Assembly: GCF_018802605.1 (NCBI RefSeq) | Contig: NZ_CP069161.1 | Coordinates: 930,001 to 994,000, forward strand | DNA: 64,000 nt | Reading direction: 5' to 3' | Origin: Paludibacterium paludis | GTDB taxonomy: Bacteria; Pseudomonadota; Gammaproteobacteria; Burkholderiales; Chromobacteriaceae | Part shown: positions 26,513-35,996 of the stretch, piece after piece | Position numbering within the stretch: the first letter of the stretch is position 1 | Layout: every line of letters starts with the position of its first letter | Program-made: the position numbers and the translations under genes | The notes under the pieces: model-generated | The model's input: the letters and a program-made list of their open reading frames with translations, nothing else | Databases searched by the model: none | What the model was told of the DNA's origin: nothing

Positions 26513-26682
26513 AGTAGAGCCTATTTCGTGGGCATTTATGGATAGTGGTCGATTGTAGCGGAATTCCCCGGATAGACAAATGGGGACCAACCTTTCTTTG
26601 CAAACGTCCGGGTTGTGCCGTTGTTGTGCTAGAATTGCACGTTTTTCTGATACTTACAGCTATCGGCTGAAGGATCCCACGC

Positions 26683-28311
26683 GTGATTACGACTCAGAAC
26701 ATTACCATGCAGTTTGGCGCCAAACCTCTTTTCGAGAAGGTTTCGGTGAAATTCGGCGAGGGCAACCGTTACGGCCTGATCGGTGCCAACGGTAGCGGCA
26801 AGTCCACCTTCATGAAAATTCTCGGCGGCGACCTCGAGGCGACAGGCGGCGAAGTGGCCATCGAAAACGGCCTGCGTCTTGGCAAGCTGCGCCAGGACCA
26901 GTTCGCCTACGAAGATCAGCGCGTTCTCGACGTGGTGCTGATGGGCCATACCGAAATGTGGTCGGCGATGAGCGAGCGCGATGCCATCTACGCCAACCTC
27001 GAAGCGACCGAGGACGACTACATGCGCGCCGCCGAACTCGAGGCCAAGTTCGCCGAGTACGGCGGCTACACGGCCGAGGCCCGCGCCGGCGAGCTGCTGA
27101 TGGGGGTCGGCATCGGCACCGAGCTGCACAACGGTCCGATGAGCGAAGTGGCGCCCGGCTTCAAGCTGCGCGTGCTGCTGGCCCAGGCGCTGTTCTCCGA
27201 TCCGGATGTCCTGCTGCTCGACGAGCCGACCAACAACCTGGACATCAACACCATCCGCTGGCTCGAGCACGTGCTCAACGAGCGCAACTCGACGATGATC
27301 ATCATCTCGCACGACCGGCACTTCCTCAACTCGGTGTGCACGCACATGGCGGACCTGGACTACAACACCATCCGCATCTACCCGGGCAACTACGACGATT
27401 ACATGATCGCCTCGGCCCAGGCGCGCGAACGCCAGCTGTCGGCCAATGCCAAGGCCAAGGAACGCATTCAGGAGCTGCACGAGTTCGTGGCCCGCTTCTC
27501 GGCCAACAAGTCCAAGGCCCGCCAGGCCACCTCGCGCCTCAAGCAGGTGGACAAGCTCAAGTCCGAGATGATCGAGGTCAAGCCATCCTCGCGCCAGAAC
27601 CCGTTCATCCGCTTCGAAGTGGACGACCGCATGAAGCTGCACCGTCAGGCGGTGGAGATCCAGGGGCTGGCCAAATCCTTCGACAAGGCGCTGTTCCGCG
27701 ACGTCGACCTGATTCTCGAGGCCGGACAGCGCATCGCCATCATCGGACCGAACGGCGCCGGCAAATCGACGCTGGTCAAGCTGCTGGCCGGCGCGTATGA
27801 CCCCGCCTACGCCGAAGGCGTAACGCCGGACGCGGGGCTGATCAAGTGGGCGGAGAAGGCCCAGGTCGGTTATTACGCTCAGGATCACGAGAAGGACTTC
27901 GATTCGGACGCGACCCTGACCGAGTGGATGCGCGAGTGGGGGCAGGAAGGCGACGACGAGCAGGTCATCCGCGGCACCCTGGGACGCCTGCTGTTCTCCG
28001 GCGACGAAGTGGGCAAGCCCGTGCGCGTGCTCTCCGGCGGCGAGAAGGGGCGCATGCTCTACGGCAAGCTCATCCTGACGCGTCCGAACGTGCTGATCAT
28101 GGACGAACCGACCAACCACATGGACATGGAGTCGATCGAATCGCTGAACATGGCGCTCGAACAGTTCAAGGGCACGCTGATCTTCGTATCGCACGACCGG
28201 CAGTTCGTCAGTTCTTTGGCCACCCAGATCCTGGAACTGGACGGCAAGGGCGGCTACGAGCATTACACCGGCAACTACGAGGACTACCTGGCGAGCAAGG
28301 GGCTGGAATAA
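26683..28311 (+). CDS. ybiT: ABC-F family ATPase YbiT
   Basis: Soluble twin-ATPase of the ABC-F group; family members bind the ribosomal E site and relieve stalled translation. It has 542 residues. Two Walker A loops (GANGSGKST and GPNGAGKST), an ABC-F linker rich in Lys/Arg between the domains, and two Walker B motifs ([22 protein letters not shown]) are present. The first signature is [10 protein letters not shown] rather than LSGGQ, as in E. coli YbiT; the second is LSGGEKGR. It starts at GTG with AAGGA 8 bases upstream. Single gene with its own terminator. Confidence 0.94.
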   Translation: MITTQNITMQFGAKPLFEKVSVKFGEGNRYGLIGANGSGKSTFMKILGGDLEATGGEVAIENGLRLGKLRQDQFAYEDQRVLDVVLMGHTEMWSAMSERDAIYANLEATEDDYMRAAELEAKFAEYGGYTAEARAGELLMGVGIGTELHNGPMSEVAPGFKLRVLLAQALFSDPDVLLLDEPTNNLDINTIRWLEHVLNERNSTMIIISHDRHFLNSVCTHMADLDYNTIRIYPGNYDDYMIASAQARERQLSANAKAKERIQELHEFVARFSANKSKARQATSRLKQVDKLKSEMIEVKPSSRQNPFIRFEVDDRMKLHRQAVEIQGLAKSFDKALFRDVDLILEAGQRIAIIGPNGAGKSTLVKLLAGAYDPAYAEGVTPDAGLIKWAEKAQVGYYAQDHEKDFDSDATLTEWMREWGQEGDDEQVIRGTLGRLLFSGDEVGKPVRVLSGGEKGRMLYGKLILTRPNVLIMDEPTNHMDMESIESLNMALEQFKGTLIFVSHDRQFVSSLATQILELDGKGGYEHYTGNYEDYLASKGLE

Positions 28312-28334
28312 ACCCCGGCGGTTGTCCGTCAGCG

Positions 28335-28362
28335 AAAAAAGGAGGCGTCTGCCTCCTTTTTT
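28335..28362 (+). terminator. ybiT terminator
   Basis: AAAAAAGGAGGC-GTCT-GCCTCCTTTTTT, a perfect stem with flanking A and T tracts that can act on both strands. Confidence 0.92.
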
Positions 28363-28443
28363 CATTGATGCGGGACGATTAAGATTGCCTTAAGAAACCC
28401 TGTTCATGATAAGGTCATCTTCATCCCACAACAAGGCAATACC

Positions 28444-28989
28444 ATGCTGAAAAACTCTCAAAACAGTTACGGACGCGTGGCGCGTCTGCTGCACTGGCTT
28501 TCCGCGCTGGCGGTCATCGCCGCGCTGGTTTTCATTGAAATGAAAGACCTGTTTCCCAAGGGCACGCCGATGCGCGATTTCATGAAAGCCGGTCACTTCC
28601 AGGCCGGAGTGACGGTGCTCTTGCTCGTGTTGCCGCGTCTTGCCTGGCGCTTCGCCAATCCGCTGCCGCGCATCACTCCTGCGCCGGACAAGCGGATCGC
28701 GCTGGCCTCTCACGCCGCTCATTGGGCCTTGTACGCCCTGATGCTGGCCCTGCCGTTGCTGGGCATTATCGCCCTGCAGAATTTCGGGCGCGAGATTTCG
28801 TACTTCGGCATTACCCTGCCGACGCTCGTATCGGTCAGCGAAGACGCCGCCGGCAATCTGATGGATCTGCACGAGACGTTGGGCAACCTGATCATGTGGC
28901 TGGCCATCGCGCATGCCGTCGCCGCGTTCTGGCACCACTTCTCGGTGAAGGACGATACCCTGACGCGCTTGACCGGACCGCTGCGCTGA
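28444..28989 (+). CDS. Cytochrome b561
   Basis: A 181-residue, four-helix inner-membrane di-haem b cytochrome of the CybB family, thought to move electrons from ubiquinol (some relatives act as superoxide oxidase). Candidate haem ligands include H17 (RLLHWLS), H51 (KAGHFQAG) and His residues in LASHAAHW and IAHAVAAFWHH. It stands alone on the plus strand and ends 2 bp from the convergent MFS gene. Confidence 0.9.
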   Translation: MLKNSQNSYGRVARLLHWLSALAVIAALVFIEMKDLFPKGTPMRDFMKAGHFQAGVTVLLLVLPRLAWRFANPLPRITPAPDKRIALASHAAHWALYALMLALPLLGIIALQNFGREISYFGITLPTLVSVSEDAAGNLMDLHETLGNLIMWLAIAHAVAAFWHHFSVKDDTLTRLTGPLR

Positions 28990-28991
28990 AT

Positions 28992-30515
28992 TCAGGCGAA
29001 TCCGCGCTGCCATGCGACGGCCAGCGTCATCGCGCCGGCCATGGCGGCCAGACCCCGCAGCGTATGGTCGCACGCGAGCAGAACCGCCTGCCGGGCGATC
29101 TCCTCCGCGATCCGGGCCAGAGCGGGCATGTCTGCGGTCAGGCCAGCCCGGGCCAGCGCCCCATCGTCCAGCCCGCGGATCAGCGCGTGCCTTGCCTGCG
29201 CTTCATAATCCTGCATCTGCAGACAGGCGAAGCCGGTGCCGACGGCGCCGGCCAGTTCCCGCAGCATGTTTTTCAACTGGTAGGCATGGGCATAGTCCGC
29301 GGCGCCGAGATCCAGATAGGTCAGCGCGCCTATCTGGAACACGGACAGCACCGGCACCAGTCCGTGCAGGAGAATGGCCGGCATCAGCGCGGCCAGATCC
29401 GCGCCCGGCATGGCCGAGCGCGCAAGCCACCAGGCCGAGGCGCTGAGCGTGAGCCATCCGGCGACCAGCAACGCCCTGCGGTTCGCGAGCCAGCGGCTGT
29501 AAGCGAGATACAGCTGCGAAGCGCCGACGGTGATCAGTCCGCCGAGCGTGAATACCATGGCGCTGGTGGCAAAATCGAACCCCAGTCCGCGCATCAATAA
29601 GGCGGCCAACACGGCCGACCAGACTCCGCTGAACAGATAGTACGCGGTATAGAGTGCCAGCCCCGTCAGATAGCGGCGGCCCGCCAGCCTGCCCAGATCC
29701 AGCCAGGGGTGGCGGTGTCCGAGCAGCCGCACTCCCGCATACGCGATCGACAGCAGTCCCGTGACGAGCCAGCCGGCCAACGCCGGTTCCGCCGCGAAGC
29801 GCAGCAGACGCACGTCCTCCAGAACATGCAGCACCATCAGTGACCCCACTCCCAGTGCCAGTACGGCCGCCCAATCGAGCGAGCCGGCTTCGAGCCGTGT
29901 CGGCGTGCCGCTGTGCCGGGGATAGACGAGGTGAACCAGCAGCATCAGGCAGGGGGCGTACGCCGCCTGGAGCAGGAAGATCGCCTGCCAGCCGACATGT
30001 TCGGCCAGCAAGGCGGAGAGCCATGGCGAGAGCGCCGACAGGGCAAAGCAGCCGCCAAGAAACCCCCTCATCAATCGCTTGCGCTCATCGGGACGCGAGA
30101 CGAGCTGCAGGAGAATGCGCGATGCGGAAAACAGTCCGCCGCCTCCCAGTCCCTGCAGTCCGCGCGCCACCGAAAGCGCCGTGATGGAATCCGCCAGCGC
30201 GCATGCCAGGCTGCCCAGCATGAAGACCCGCAGCGCCCACTGGGTGTAGCGACGGTAACCGATGGCGGTGGCGATACGCCCGAGCAGGAGGTTGGCGACG
30301 ATGGCGCCGCTGGCGAAGGCGCTCAGCGTCCAGAGGAATTCCTGCTGCGTCGCGCCGAGTCCGCCCTGGATGGCGCCGCCGGCGAATCCCATCATGCCGA
30401 CCGCGACGAAATCCGCTCCGGTGACCAGGCCCAGGGTCAGTCCGAACAGATGCACTTGCCAGGGAGGGCATTCGGGATGGGCTCTCAATAAGACGGGGCG
30501 GGAAGGGGACGGCAT
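28992..30515 (-). CDS. MFS transporter, DHA2-like
   Basis: A 507-residue transporter with about 14 hydrophobic helices. The MFS loop motif is seen as GRIATAIGYRR, and the helix-5-type motif as ARGLQGLGGGGLFSASR. Most such proteins export drugs or metabolites; no substrate can be named. The ATG at 30515 (MPSPSRPVLL) is preferred over longer forms that would run into the regulatory region. Divergent from a LysR regulator 84 bp away, which probably controls it. Confidence 0.8.
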   Translation of the reverse strand: MPSPSRPVLLRAHPECPPWQVHLFGLTLGLVTGADFVAVGMMGFAGGAIQGGLGATQQEFLWTLSAFASGAIVANLLLGRIATAIGYRRYTQWALRVFMLGSLACALADSITALSVARGLQGLGGGGLFSASRILLQLVSRPDERKRLMRGFLGGCFALSALSPWLSALLAEHVGWQAIFLLQAAYAPCLMLLVHLVYPRHSGTPTRLEAGSLDWAAVLALGVGSLMVLHVLEDVRLLRFAAEPALAGWLVTGLLSIAYAGVRLLGHRHPWLDLGRLAGRRYLTGLALYTAYYLFSGVWSAVLAALLMRGLGFDFATSAMVFTLGGLITVGASQLYLAYSRWLANRRALLVAGWLTLSASAWWLARSAMPGADLAALMPAILLHGLVPVLSVFQIGALTYLDLGAADYAHAYQLKNMLRELAGAVGTGFACLQMQDYEAQARHALIRGLDDGALARAGLTADMPALARIAEEIARQAVLLACDHTLRGLAAMAGAMTLAVAWQRGFA

Positions 30516-30599
30516 GGCGAAACCCGGGAAATTGGTCAGGCGAAAACAGTAGCAGTCGCGTATTCTCGAATAAATAGCGAAAAATGAAAGCATTGTTCA

Positions 30600-31532
30600 A
30601 TGTCGCGAACAAACGATTGGAACGATTGGTACCTTTTCTGTGTCGTGGCGCAAACCGGAGGGTTCACCCGTGCCGCCCAGCGCCTGGATTTGCCCAAGTC
30701 GTCGGTGAGCACCGCCATTTCCCGTCTTGAGACACGCCTCGGACTGCGCCTGATGGAGCGCAGCACGCGCGTCCAGCGCCTGACGGAAGCCGGGCAGCAG
30801 GTGCTGAGTGATGTGGCGCCGCTGTTCGCGCGTCTCGACGATGTGGCGGATCATCTCAAAGGGCGCATGGAGGCGCCGTTGACGGGCACCTTGCGCATCG
30901 CGTCGCCCTACGAGTTCGCGCATTTGCATGTGGGGCCCGTCGTGGTGGACGTGATGGCCGCCCATCCCGGTTTGCGTGTCGAGGTGGAGGTGATCTCCGG
31001 GCTCACCGATCCGGCGAGCGCCGGTTTTGATTTGAGTTTCGTGATGACCAGCGAACGGCTGCCCGATTCCGGGCAGATCGGCAAACGGCTCTATACGATC
31101 CCGCAGGGACTGTATGCCACGCCGGCGTTTCTGGCGGACCGGCCCGTTCCGGACTCTCCGGAGGAGCTGTCCGATTGGCCGCGTCTTGGGCATGCCGCTT
31201 CACTGCCATGGCGCTTGCGCCACGCGGATGGCCGCGAATGCGTGCTGCCGGGGCCGCTGCGACTGCAGACCGTCAATGCCAGTTTGCGGATGCGCGCAAC
31301 GATGGCCGGCATCGGGGTGTGTCTGATGTCGCGCCGCTATGCGGCCGAAGCGGTGGACGCCGGCCTTTTGCGGGAGGTGTTGCCGAATTGGTCTCCCTGT
31401 CCGCTGCGAGCCTATGCCCTGATCCCCAATCGCACTTTGCTGCCGACCAAGACTCGTCTGCTGCTGGACGGGCTGGAGGAGCGTTTCGCTGGCGACGCGG
31501 GCGAGGGGCTGAGCGCCTTGTGGCCTCTCTAG
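30600..31532 (+). CDS. LysR-family regulator, next to an MFS exporter
   Basis: A 310-residue LysR-type regulator. N-terminal winged helix-turn-helix: GGFTRAAQRLDLPKSSVSTA. C-terminal type 2 periplasmic-binding fold for an unknown inducer (AFLADRPVPDSPEELSDWP is typical of the CrgA-like group). Its start codon lies inside a small palindrome CATTG-TT-CAATG (30591-30602), a possible autoregulatory site. The divergent MFS gene is the likely target. Confidence 0.9.
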   Translation: MSRTNDWNDWYLFCVVAQTGGFTRAAQRLDLPKSSVSTAISRLETRLGLRLMERSTRVQRLTEAGQQVLSDVAPLFARLDDVADHLKGRMEAPLTGTLRIASPYEFAHLHVGPVVVDVMAAHPGLRVEVEVISGLTDPASAGFDLSFVMTSERLPDSGQIGKRLYTIPQGLYATPAFLADRPVPDSPEELSDWPRLGHAASLPWRLRHADGRECVLPGPLRLQTVNASLRMRATMAGIGVCLMSRRYAAEAVDAGLLREVLPNWSPCPLRAYALIPNRTLLPTKTRLLLDGLEERFAGDAGEGLSALWPL

Positions 31533-31565
31533 AGCGGGCTGGCGGTGCGTGTCTAGAGCGATTGC

Positions 31566-31594
31566 TTTACCGAAGGGGATGCCTCGGGTATATT
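31566..31594 (+). promoter_or_regulatory. Promoter of the FabG-like reductase
   Basis: TTTACC (31566-31571) and TATATT (31589-31594) with a 17-bp spacer. The transcript would begin near 31601, giving a leader of about 157 bases. Confidence 0.5.
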
Positions 31595-31608
31595 CACGGG
31601 ATAAAATT

Positions 31609-31639
31609 ATGCTGCATTGCAGCGATTGCGATGCAGCAT
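31609..31639 (+). promoter_or_regulatory. 9-bp inverted repeat just after the predicted start site
   Basis: ATGCTGCAT (31609-31617) and ATGCAGCAT (31631-31639) are perfect inverted copies around 13 bases. This could be an operator at +9 to +39 or a leader hairpin. Confidence 0.5.
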
Positions 31640-31757
31640 CGATGAAAAATTCTGCTATAAAAACAAAAAACCCAATCAAAACAGGTAGTTGGTTTTGTGT
31701 CGTGGTGCTGTTCGACGACTCTGCGGGCTGCCTGCAACCTCACTGTAAGGAAGAATC

Positions 31758-32498
31758 ATGCGCTTGAAAGGGAAAGTTTCCATTATCACGGGCGGAGCCA
31801 GCGGCATTGGCAAGGCGACGGCGGAGAAGTTCATTCGCGAAGGCGCGATCGTCGCCGTCTGCGACGTGAACATCGAGGCGGTCGGCGCGGTTGTCGAGGA
31901 GCTCAAGGGCCTGGGCGGCGAAGCGGTCGGTTACAAGGTCGATGTGACCTGCCGTGAGGAAATCGCCGCCATGGTGTCCGATCTGAAAACCCGTTTCGGA
32001 CGCATCGACGTGCTGGTGAATAATGCCGGCATCGTGATGGACGCCCAGCTGATCAAAATGACCGAAGAGCAGTTCGACAAGGTGATCGATATCAATCTCA
32101 AGGGTGTCTACAACTGTGCCCGCGCGGTGGTCGACACCATGGTCGAGCAGGGGAGCGGCGTGATTCTCAACGCTTCCAGCGTTGTCGGTGTGTATGGCAA
32201 TTTCGGCCAGACCAACTATGCCGCGACCAAGTTCGGCGTCATCGGCTTCGTCAAGACCTGGGCCAAGGAACTGGGCAAGAAGGGGATCCGCGCCAACGCC
32301 GTGTGCCCGGGGTTCGTCGCGACGCCGATTCTCAAGGCCATGCCGGAAAAAGTCATCCAGGCCATGGAGGAGCGCGTGCCGATGAAGCGCATGGCGCGCC
32401 CCGAAGAGATCGCCAATGTCTACGCCTTCCTCGCCTCCGACGAGGCAAGCTACATCAACGGCGCGGCCATCGAGGTGACCGGCGGCCTGACGCTCTGA
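31758..32498 (+). CDS. Short-chain dehydrogenase/reductase, FabG-like
   Basis: A 246-residue classical SDR. Cofactor loop TGGASGIG near the N-terminus, NNAG, catalytic Ser in LNASSVVG and Y-x-x-x-K in YAATK. It resembles 3-oxoacyl-ACP reductase, but it is a lone gene outside a fatty-acid cluster, so another ketone or alcohol substrate is equally possible. GTAAGGAAG is the ribosome site. It has an unusually long 5' leader with an inverted repeat. Confidence 0.85.
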   Translation: MRLKGKVSIITGGASGIGKATAEKFIREGAIVAVCDVNIEAVGAVVEELKGLGGEAVGYKVDVTCREEIAAMVSDLKTRFGRIDVLVNNAGIVMDAQLIKMTEEQFDKVIDINLKGVYNCARAVVDTMVEQGSGVILNASSVVGVYGNFGQTNYAATKFGVIGFVKTWAKELGKKGIRANAVCPGFVATPILKAMPEKVIQAMEERVPMKRMARPEEIANVYAFLASDEASYINGAAIEVTGGLTL

Positions 32499-32519
32499 CG
32501 CGCGGGGCGGGAACACCGA

Positions 32520-32553
32520 AAAGGCGCCATGGCCCGAGGGCCGTGGCGCCTTT
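32520..32553. terminator. Bidirectional terminator between the SDR gene and cysB
   Basis: AAAGGCGCCA (32520-32529) pairs with TGGCGCCTTT (32544-32553), flanked by A and T residues on both sides; the two genes converge here. Confidence 0.85.
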
Positions 32554-32570
32554 GTCTTTCGGTTTCCGGT

Positions 32571-33509
32571 TCAGTCGTCGTCCGAGCCGGCAAGCAGCGC
32601 GGATTCGACATCGCGCCGTTTCAGGTGCGGCGCGAACAGTTCGATGAAGGTGAAGGCGAAGCCGCGCAGATAGGCGTCTTTGCGAATGCCGATCTTGGTC
32701 GTGCTCGAATCGAACAGGTGGCCGGCGTCGAGCCTCGCCAGGCCGCTGTCGCGTTCGGGTTCGTACGCCATGCTGGCGATGATGCCGATGCCAAGGCCGA
32801 GTCCTACATAGGTTTTGATCACGTCGGTGTCGATCGCGGTCAGCACCACATTGGGCGTCAGCCCCGCTTCGGAGAACGCCTTGTTGATCTTGGAGCGGCC
32901 GGCGAACGCGAAATCGTAGGTGACGATCGGCCAGGCGGCGATGTCGGCAAGGGTAAGCGGGCGCTCGAGCCGGGTGAGCGGATGCTCGCGCGGCACCACC
33001 ACGCTGCGGTTCCATTCGTAGCAGGGCAGCATCGCCAGTTCCTTGAAAAGGGCGATGCCTTCGGTGGCGATGGCGATGTCGGCCTCGCCACTGACCACCA
33101 TTTCGCAGATCTGGGTCGGGCTGCCCTGCTTGATCGACAGTCGCACCTTCGGATAGCGGCGCACGAATTCGGTGATCGGCTGGGGCAGCGCGTAGCGCGC
33201 CTGGGTATGCGTGGTGGCGATGGTCAGCGAACCTTCTTCTTCCCGCGAGAACTCGTCGCCGACGCGCTTGAGGTTCTGCGCTTCGCGCAGGATGCGTTCG
33301 GAGATGCGCAGCACTTCCTTGCCCGGATCCGACACAGCGACCACGCGCTTGCCATTGCGGATGAACACCTGAATGCCCAGTTCATCTTCCAGGAGCCGGA
33401 TCTGCTTGCTGATACCCGGCTGGGACGTGTGCAGTTTTTCAGCGGCCTCTGAGACATTGAGACCCTGCCTGGCGACTTCGACCAGGTAACGGAGTTGTTG
33501 CAGCTTCAT
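32571..33509 (-). CDS. cysB: LysR-family regulator CysB
   Basis: Activator of sulfate assimilation genes. It has 312 residues. The N-terminus MKLQQLRYLVEVARQGLNVS and TSQPGISKQIRLLEDELG are typical of CysB/Cbl, and the effector domain (ATTHTQARYALP) contains the Thr residues that bind N-acetylserine/sulfate in CysB. It is divergent from cysH-cysI across an AT-rich 121-bp region that must hold its binding site. Cbl is the only close alternative. Confidence 0.9.
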   Translation of the reverse strand: MKLQQLRYLVEVARQGLNVSEAAEKLHTSQPGISKQIRLLEDELGIQVFIRNGKRVVAVSDPGKEVLRISERILREAQNLKRVGDEFSREEEGSLTIATTHTQARYALPQPITEFVRRYPKVRLSIKQGSPTQICEMVVSGEADIAIATEGIALFKELAMLPCYEWNRSVVVPREHPLTRLERPLTLADIAAWPIVTYDFAFAGRSKINKAFSEAGLTPNVVLTAIDTDVIKTYVGLGLGIGIIASMAYEPERDSGLARLDAGHLFDSSTTKIGIRKDAYLRGFAFTFIELFAPHLKRRDVESALLAGSDDD

Positions 33510-33630
33510 GTTATTGGCGGCCTGAAATAATAAAACCAGAAGTAATTAAATACTAACACAATATTCTTTAGCTTTATAAAAGCCATTAGGTAGCATGATG
33601 CCTCAAGTCGATGATTTATAGGAGTGTCCG

Positions 33631-34335
33631 ATGACACCGGAAGAACGATTTGCAGGAACCCGGGAGCGGCTCGCGTCGATCGCGGGCAGAGTGTCGCCGC
33701 TGGCGCTGGCCTGCAGTTTCGGCGCCGAGGATATGGTGTTGCTGGACATGGTGGCGGATCTTGGCTTGCCGATCGAGGTGTTCAGTCTGGATACCGGGCG
33801 CCTCCCCGCCGAAACCTACGAATTGATGCAAACGGTGCGCGAGCGGTATCCGGCCGTGACTGTGCGGTATTACTACCCGGACGCGGCCGCGTTGGGCGCC
33901 TGGGTGACCGAGCACGGTGTCAACGCGTTTTACCTCTCCATCGACCATCGCAAGTCCTGTTGCGCGATCCGCAAACTCGAACCGCTCGAACGGGCGCTCG
34001 CCGGCAAGGCCGGATGGATCACCGGTTTGCGGCGCGAGCAGTCGCCGACGCGGCAGGGCGTGCCGGAGGAAGAGACCGACGCCGGGCACGGTCTGCTCAA
34101 ATTCAATCCGCTCGCCGACTGGAGCGAGGCCGAAGTGTGGACCTATGTCAAAACCCGCGACGTGCCGTTCAACGCGCTGCACGAGCGGCATTATCCGTCG
34201 ATCGGCTGCGCGCCCTGTACGCGCGCGATCGCGGTGGGCGAGGATATCCGTGCCGGCCGGTGGTGGTGGGAAAACCCCGAGACCCGCGAGTGCGGGCTGC
34301 ATCCCGCGCGCGCCGTGCGCAACGGAAGGAAATGA
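33631..34335 (+). CDS. cysH: Adenylyl-sulfate reductase (APS reductase, [4Fe-4S] type)
   Basis: Reduces activated sulfate to sulfite with thioredoxin. It has 234 residues. Cluster Cys pairs C110-C111 (RKSCCAIRK) and C193-x-x-C196 (GCAPC), plus the catalytic ECGLH Cys221 at the C-terminus, mark the iron-sulfur APS reductase rather than the cluster-free PAPS reductase of E. coli. The cell therefore does not need APS kinase for this step. AGGAG lies upstream of the ATG. It runs into cysI. Confidence 0.94.
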   Translation: MTPEERFAGTRERLASIAGRVSPLALACSFGAEDMVLLDMVADLGLPIEVFSLDTGRLPAETYELMQTVRERYPAVTVRYYYPDAAALGAWVTEHGVNAFYLSIDHRKSCCAIRKLEPLERALAGKAGWITGLRREQSPTRQGVPEEETDAGHGLLKFNPLADWSEAEVWTYVKTRDVPFNALHERHYPSIGCAPCTRAIAVGEDIRAGRWWWENPETRECGLHPARAVRNGRK

Positions 34336-34337
34336 GT

Positions 34338-35996
34338 ATGTACCGTTATAACGATATCGACCAGCGCATGGTCGACGAACGGGTCGCCCAGTTTCGCGAT
34401 CAGACGGAGCGTTTTCTGGCAGGGGAGTTGAGCGACGAGGAATTCCGTCCCCTGCGGCTGATGAACGGACTGTATATTCAGCGCCACGCGCCGATGCTGC
34501 GTGTGGCCATTCCCTACGGCCATCTGCGCAGCGGACAACTGCGCGCGCTGGCCGCCGTTGCCCGGCGCTGGGATCGCGGCTACGGCCATTTCACCACGCG
34601 TCAGAACATCCAGTTCAACTGGCCCGCACTGGAAACCATCCCGGATATCCTCGCCGAACTGGCCAGGGTCGAGATGCACGCGATCCAGACATCCGGCAAC
34701 TGCGTGCGCAATACCACGACCGATGCGTTCGCCGGCGTGGCGGCCGACGAACTCGCCGATCCGCGGCCCTGGTGCGAGATCATCCGCCAGTGGAGCACGC
34801 TGCATCCGGAATTCGCCTACCTGCCGCGCAAATTCAAGATCGCGGTTTCCGGCAGTCTCGAGGATCGAGCGGCCACCCGCGTGCACGATATCGGTTTGCA
34901 GATGGTGCGCGGTAACGCGGGGGAGACCGGTTTTCGGGTGCTGGTCGGCGGCGGACTCGGCCGAACCCCGGTGATCGGCGAAGTCATCCGCGAATTCTTG
35001 CCGGCGCGCCACCTGCTGACCTATCTGGATGCCGTGTTGCGTGTTTACAACCGTTACGGCCGCCGCGACAACAAGTACAAGGCGCGTATCAAGATTCTCG
35101 TCAAGGCGATGACAGTGGAAGGATTCGCCGCCAAGGTGGATGAAGAGTGGCGTCACCTGATCGACGGTCCGTCGACACTGCGCGACGAGGACATCGCCCA
35201 TTTCGCGCAGTTTTTCGAGGATCCCGACTATGCCGCGCGGCCGGGGCGAACCGGCGATTTCGCGCTCCGTCTGGCCGAAGACCGGGCCTTTGCCCGCTGG
35301 GTGGAGCGCAATACCCGGGGGCACAAGGTCGCGGGCTACCGTTCGGTCGTCCTTTCCCTGAAGAGTACCGGCTCCCCTCCCGGAGACATCCGCGCCGAAC
35401 AGATGGAGGCGGCCGCGGACTGGGCCGACCGGTTCGGATTCGGCGAACTGCGTGTGTCGCACGAGCAGAACCTGATTCTGCCGGATGTCCGGGAAGCCGA
35501 TCTGTACGAGTTATGGCAACTGGCGCGCGAGGCGGGGGTCGCCACCCCGAACATCGGTCTGTTGACCGATATCATCTGCTGCCCGGGCGGCGATTTCTGC
35601 TCCCTGGCGAACGCCAAGTCGATCCCGGTGGCCGAAGCGATCCAGCGCGCTTTCGACGACATGGACTACCTTCACGATCTGGGCGATATCGAGCTGAACA
35701 TGTCCGGCTGCATGAATGCCTGCGGTCATCACCATATCGGCAACATCGGTATCCTCGGCGTCGACAAGAATGGCGAGGAATGGTACCAGATCACGCTTGG
35801 CGGGCAGCAAGGAGAGGCGGCGCGGCTTGGCAAGGTGATCGGGCCGTCGTTCGCCCGTGCCCGCGTGCCCGAGGTGATCGGCCGGATTCTGCAGGTGTAT
35901 GTCGATGCGCGCGCGCAAGGCGAGCGCTTCGTGGAAACCGTGGAGCGGGTCGGCATCGCGCCGTTCAAGGAGAGTGTTTATGGCGCGCATCATTAA
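34338..35996 (+). CDS. cysI: Sulfite reductase, haemoprotein subunit
   Basis: Six-electron reduction of sulfite to sulfide at a sirohaem-[4Fe-4S] centre. It has 552 residues, with two ferredoxin-like repeats. The cluster Cys are in CPGGDFC (CX5C) and CMNAC (CX3C) followed by GHHHIG. The ATG at 34338 is chosen since GGAAGGA lies 7 bases upstream. An ATG at 34332 overlaps the cysH stop but sits too close to that site. It forms an operon with cysH and the DUF934 gene. Confidence 0.93.
   Translation: MYRYNDIDQRMVDERVAQFRDQTERFLAGELSDEEFRPLRLMNGLYIQRHAPMLRVAIPYGHLRSGQLRALAAVARRWDRGYGHFTTRQNIQFNWPALETIPDILAELARVEMHAIQTSGNCVRNTTTDAFAGVAADELADPRPWCEIIRQWSTLHPEFAYLPRKFKIAVSGSLEDRAATRVHDIGLQMVRGNAGETGFRVLVGGGLGRTPVIGEVIREFLPARHLLTYLDAVLRVYNRYGRRDNKYKARIKILVKAMTVEGFAAKVDEEWRHLIDGPSTLRDEDIAHFAQFFEDPDYAARPGRTGDFALRLAEDRAFARWVERNTRGHKVAGYRSVVLSLKSTGSPPGDIRAEQMEAAADWADRFGFGELRVSHEQNLILPDVREADLYELWQLAREAGVATPNIGLLTDIICCPGGDFCSLANAKSIPVAEAIQRAFDDMDYLHDLGDIELNMSGCMNACGHHHIGNIGILGVDKNGEEWYQITLGGQQGEAARLGKVIGPSFARARVPEVIGRILQVYVDARAQGERFVETVERVGIAPFKESVYGAHH

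Noticed and set aside
26629..28365. A 578-codon open frame antisense to ybiT
   Set aside because: Shadow of the ybiT codon pattern, with no domain or ribosome site.
31528..31560. Attachment site or mobile-element scar from the TCTAGAGCG direct repeat
   Set aside because: Only 9 bp, no integrase or element between the copies, and the first copy is part of a LysR stop-codon region.
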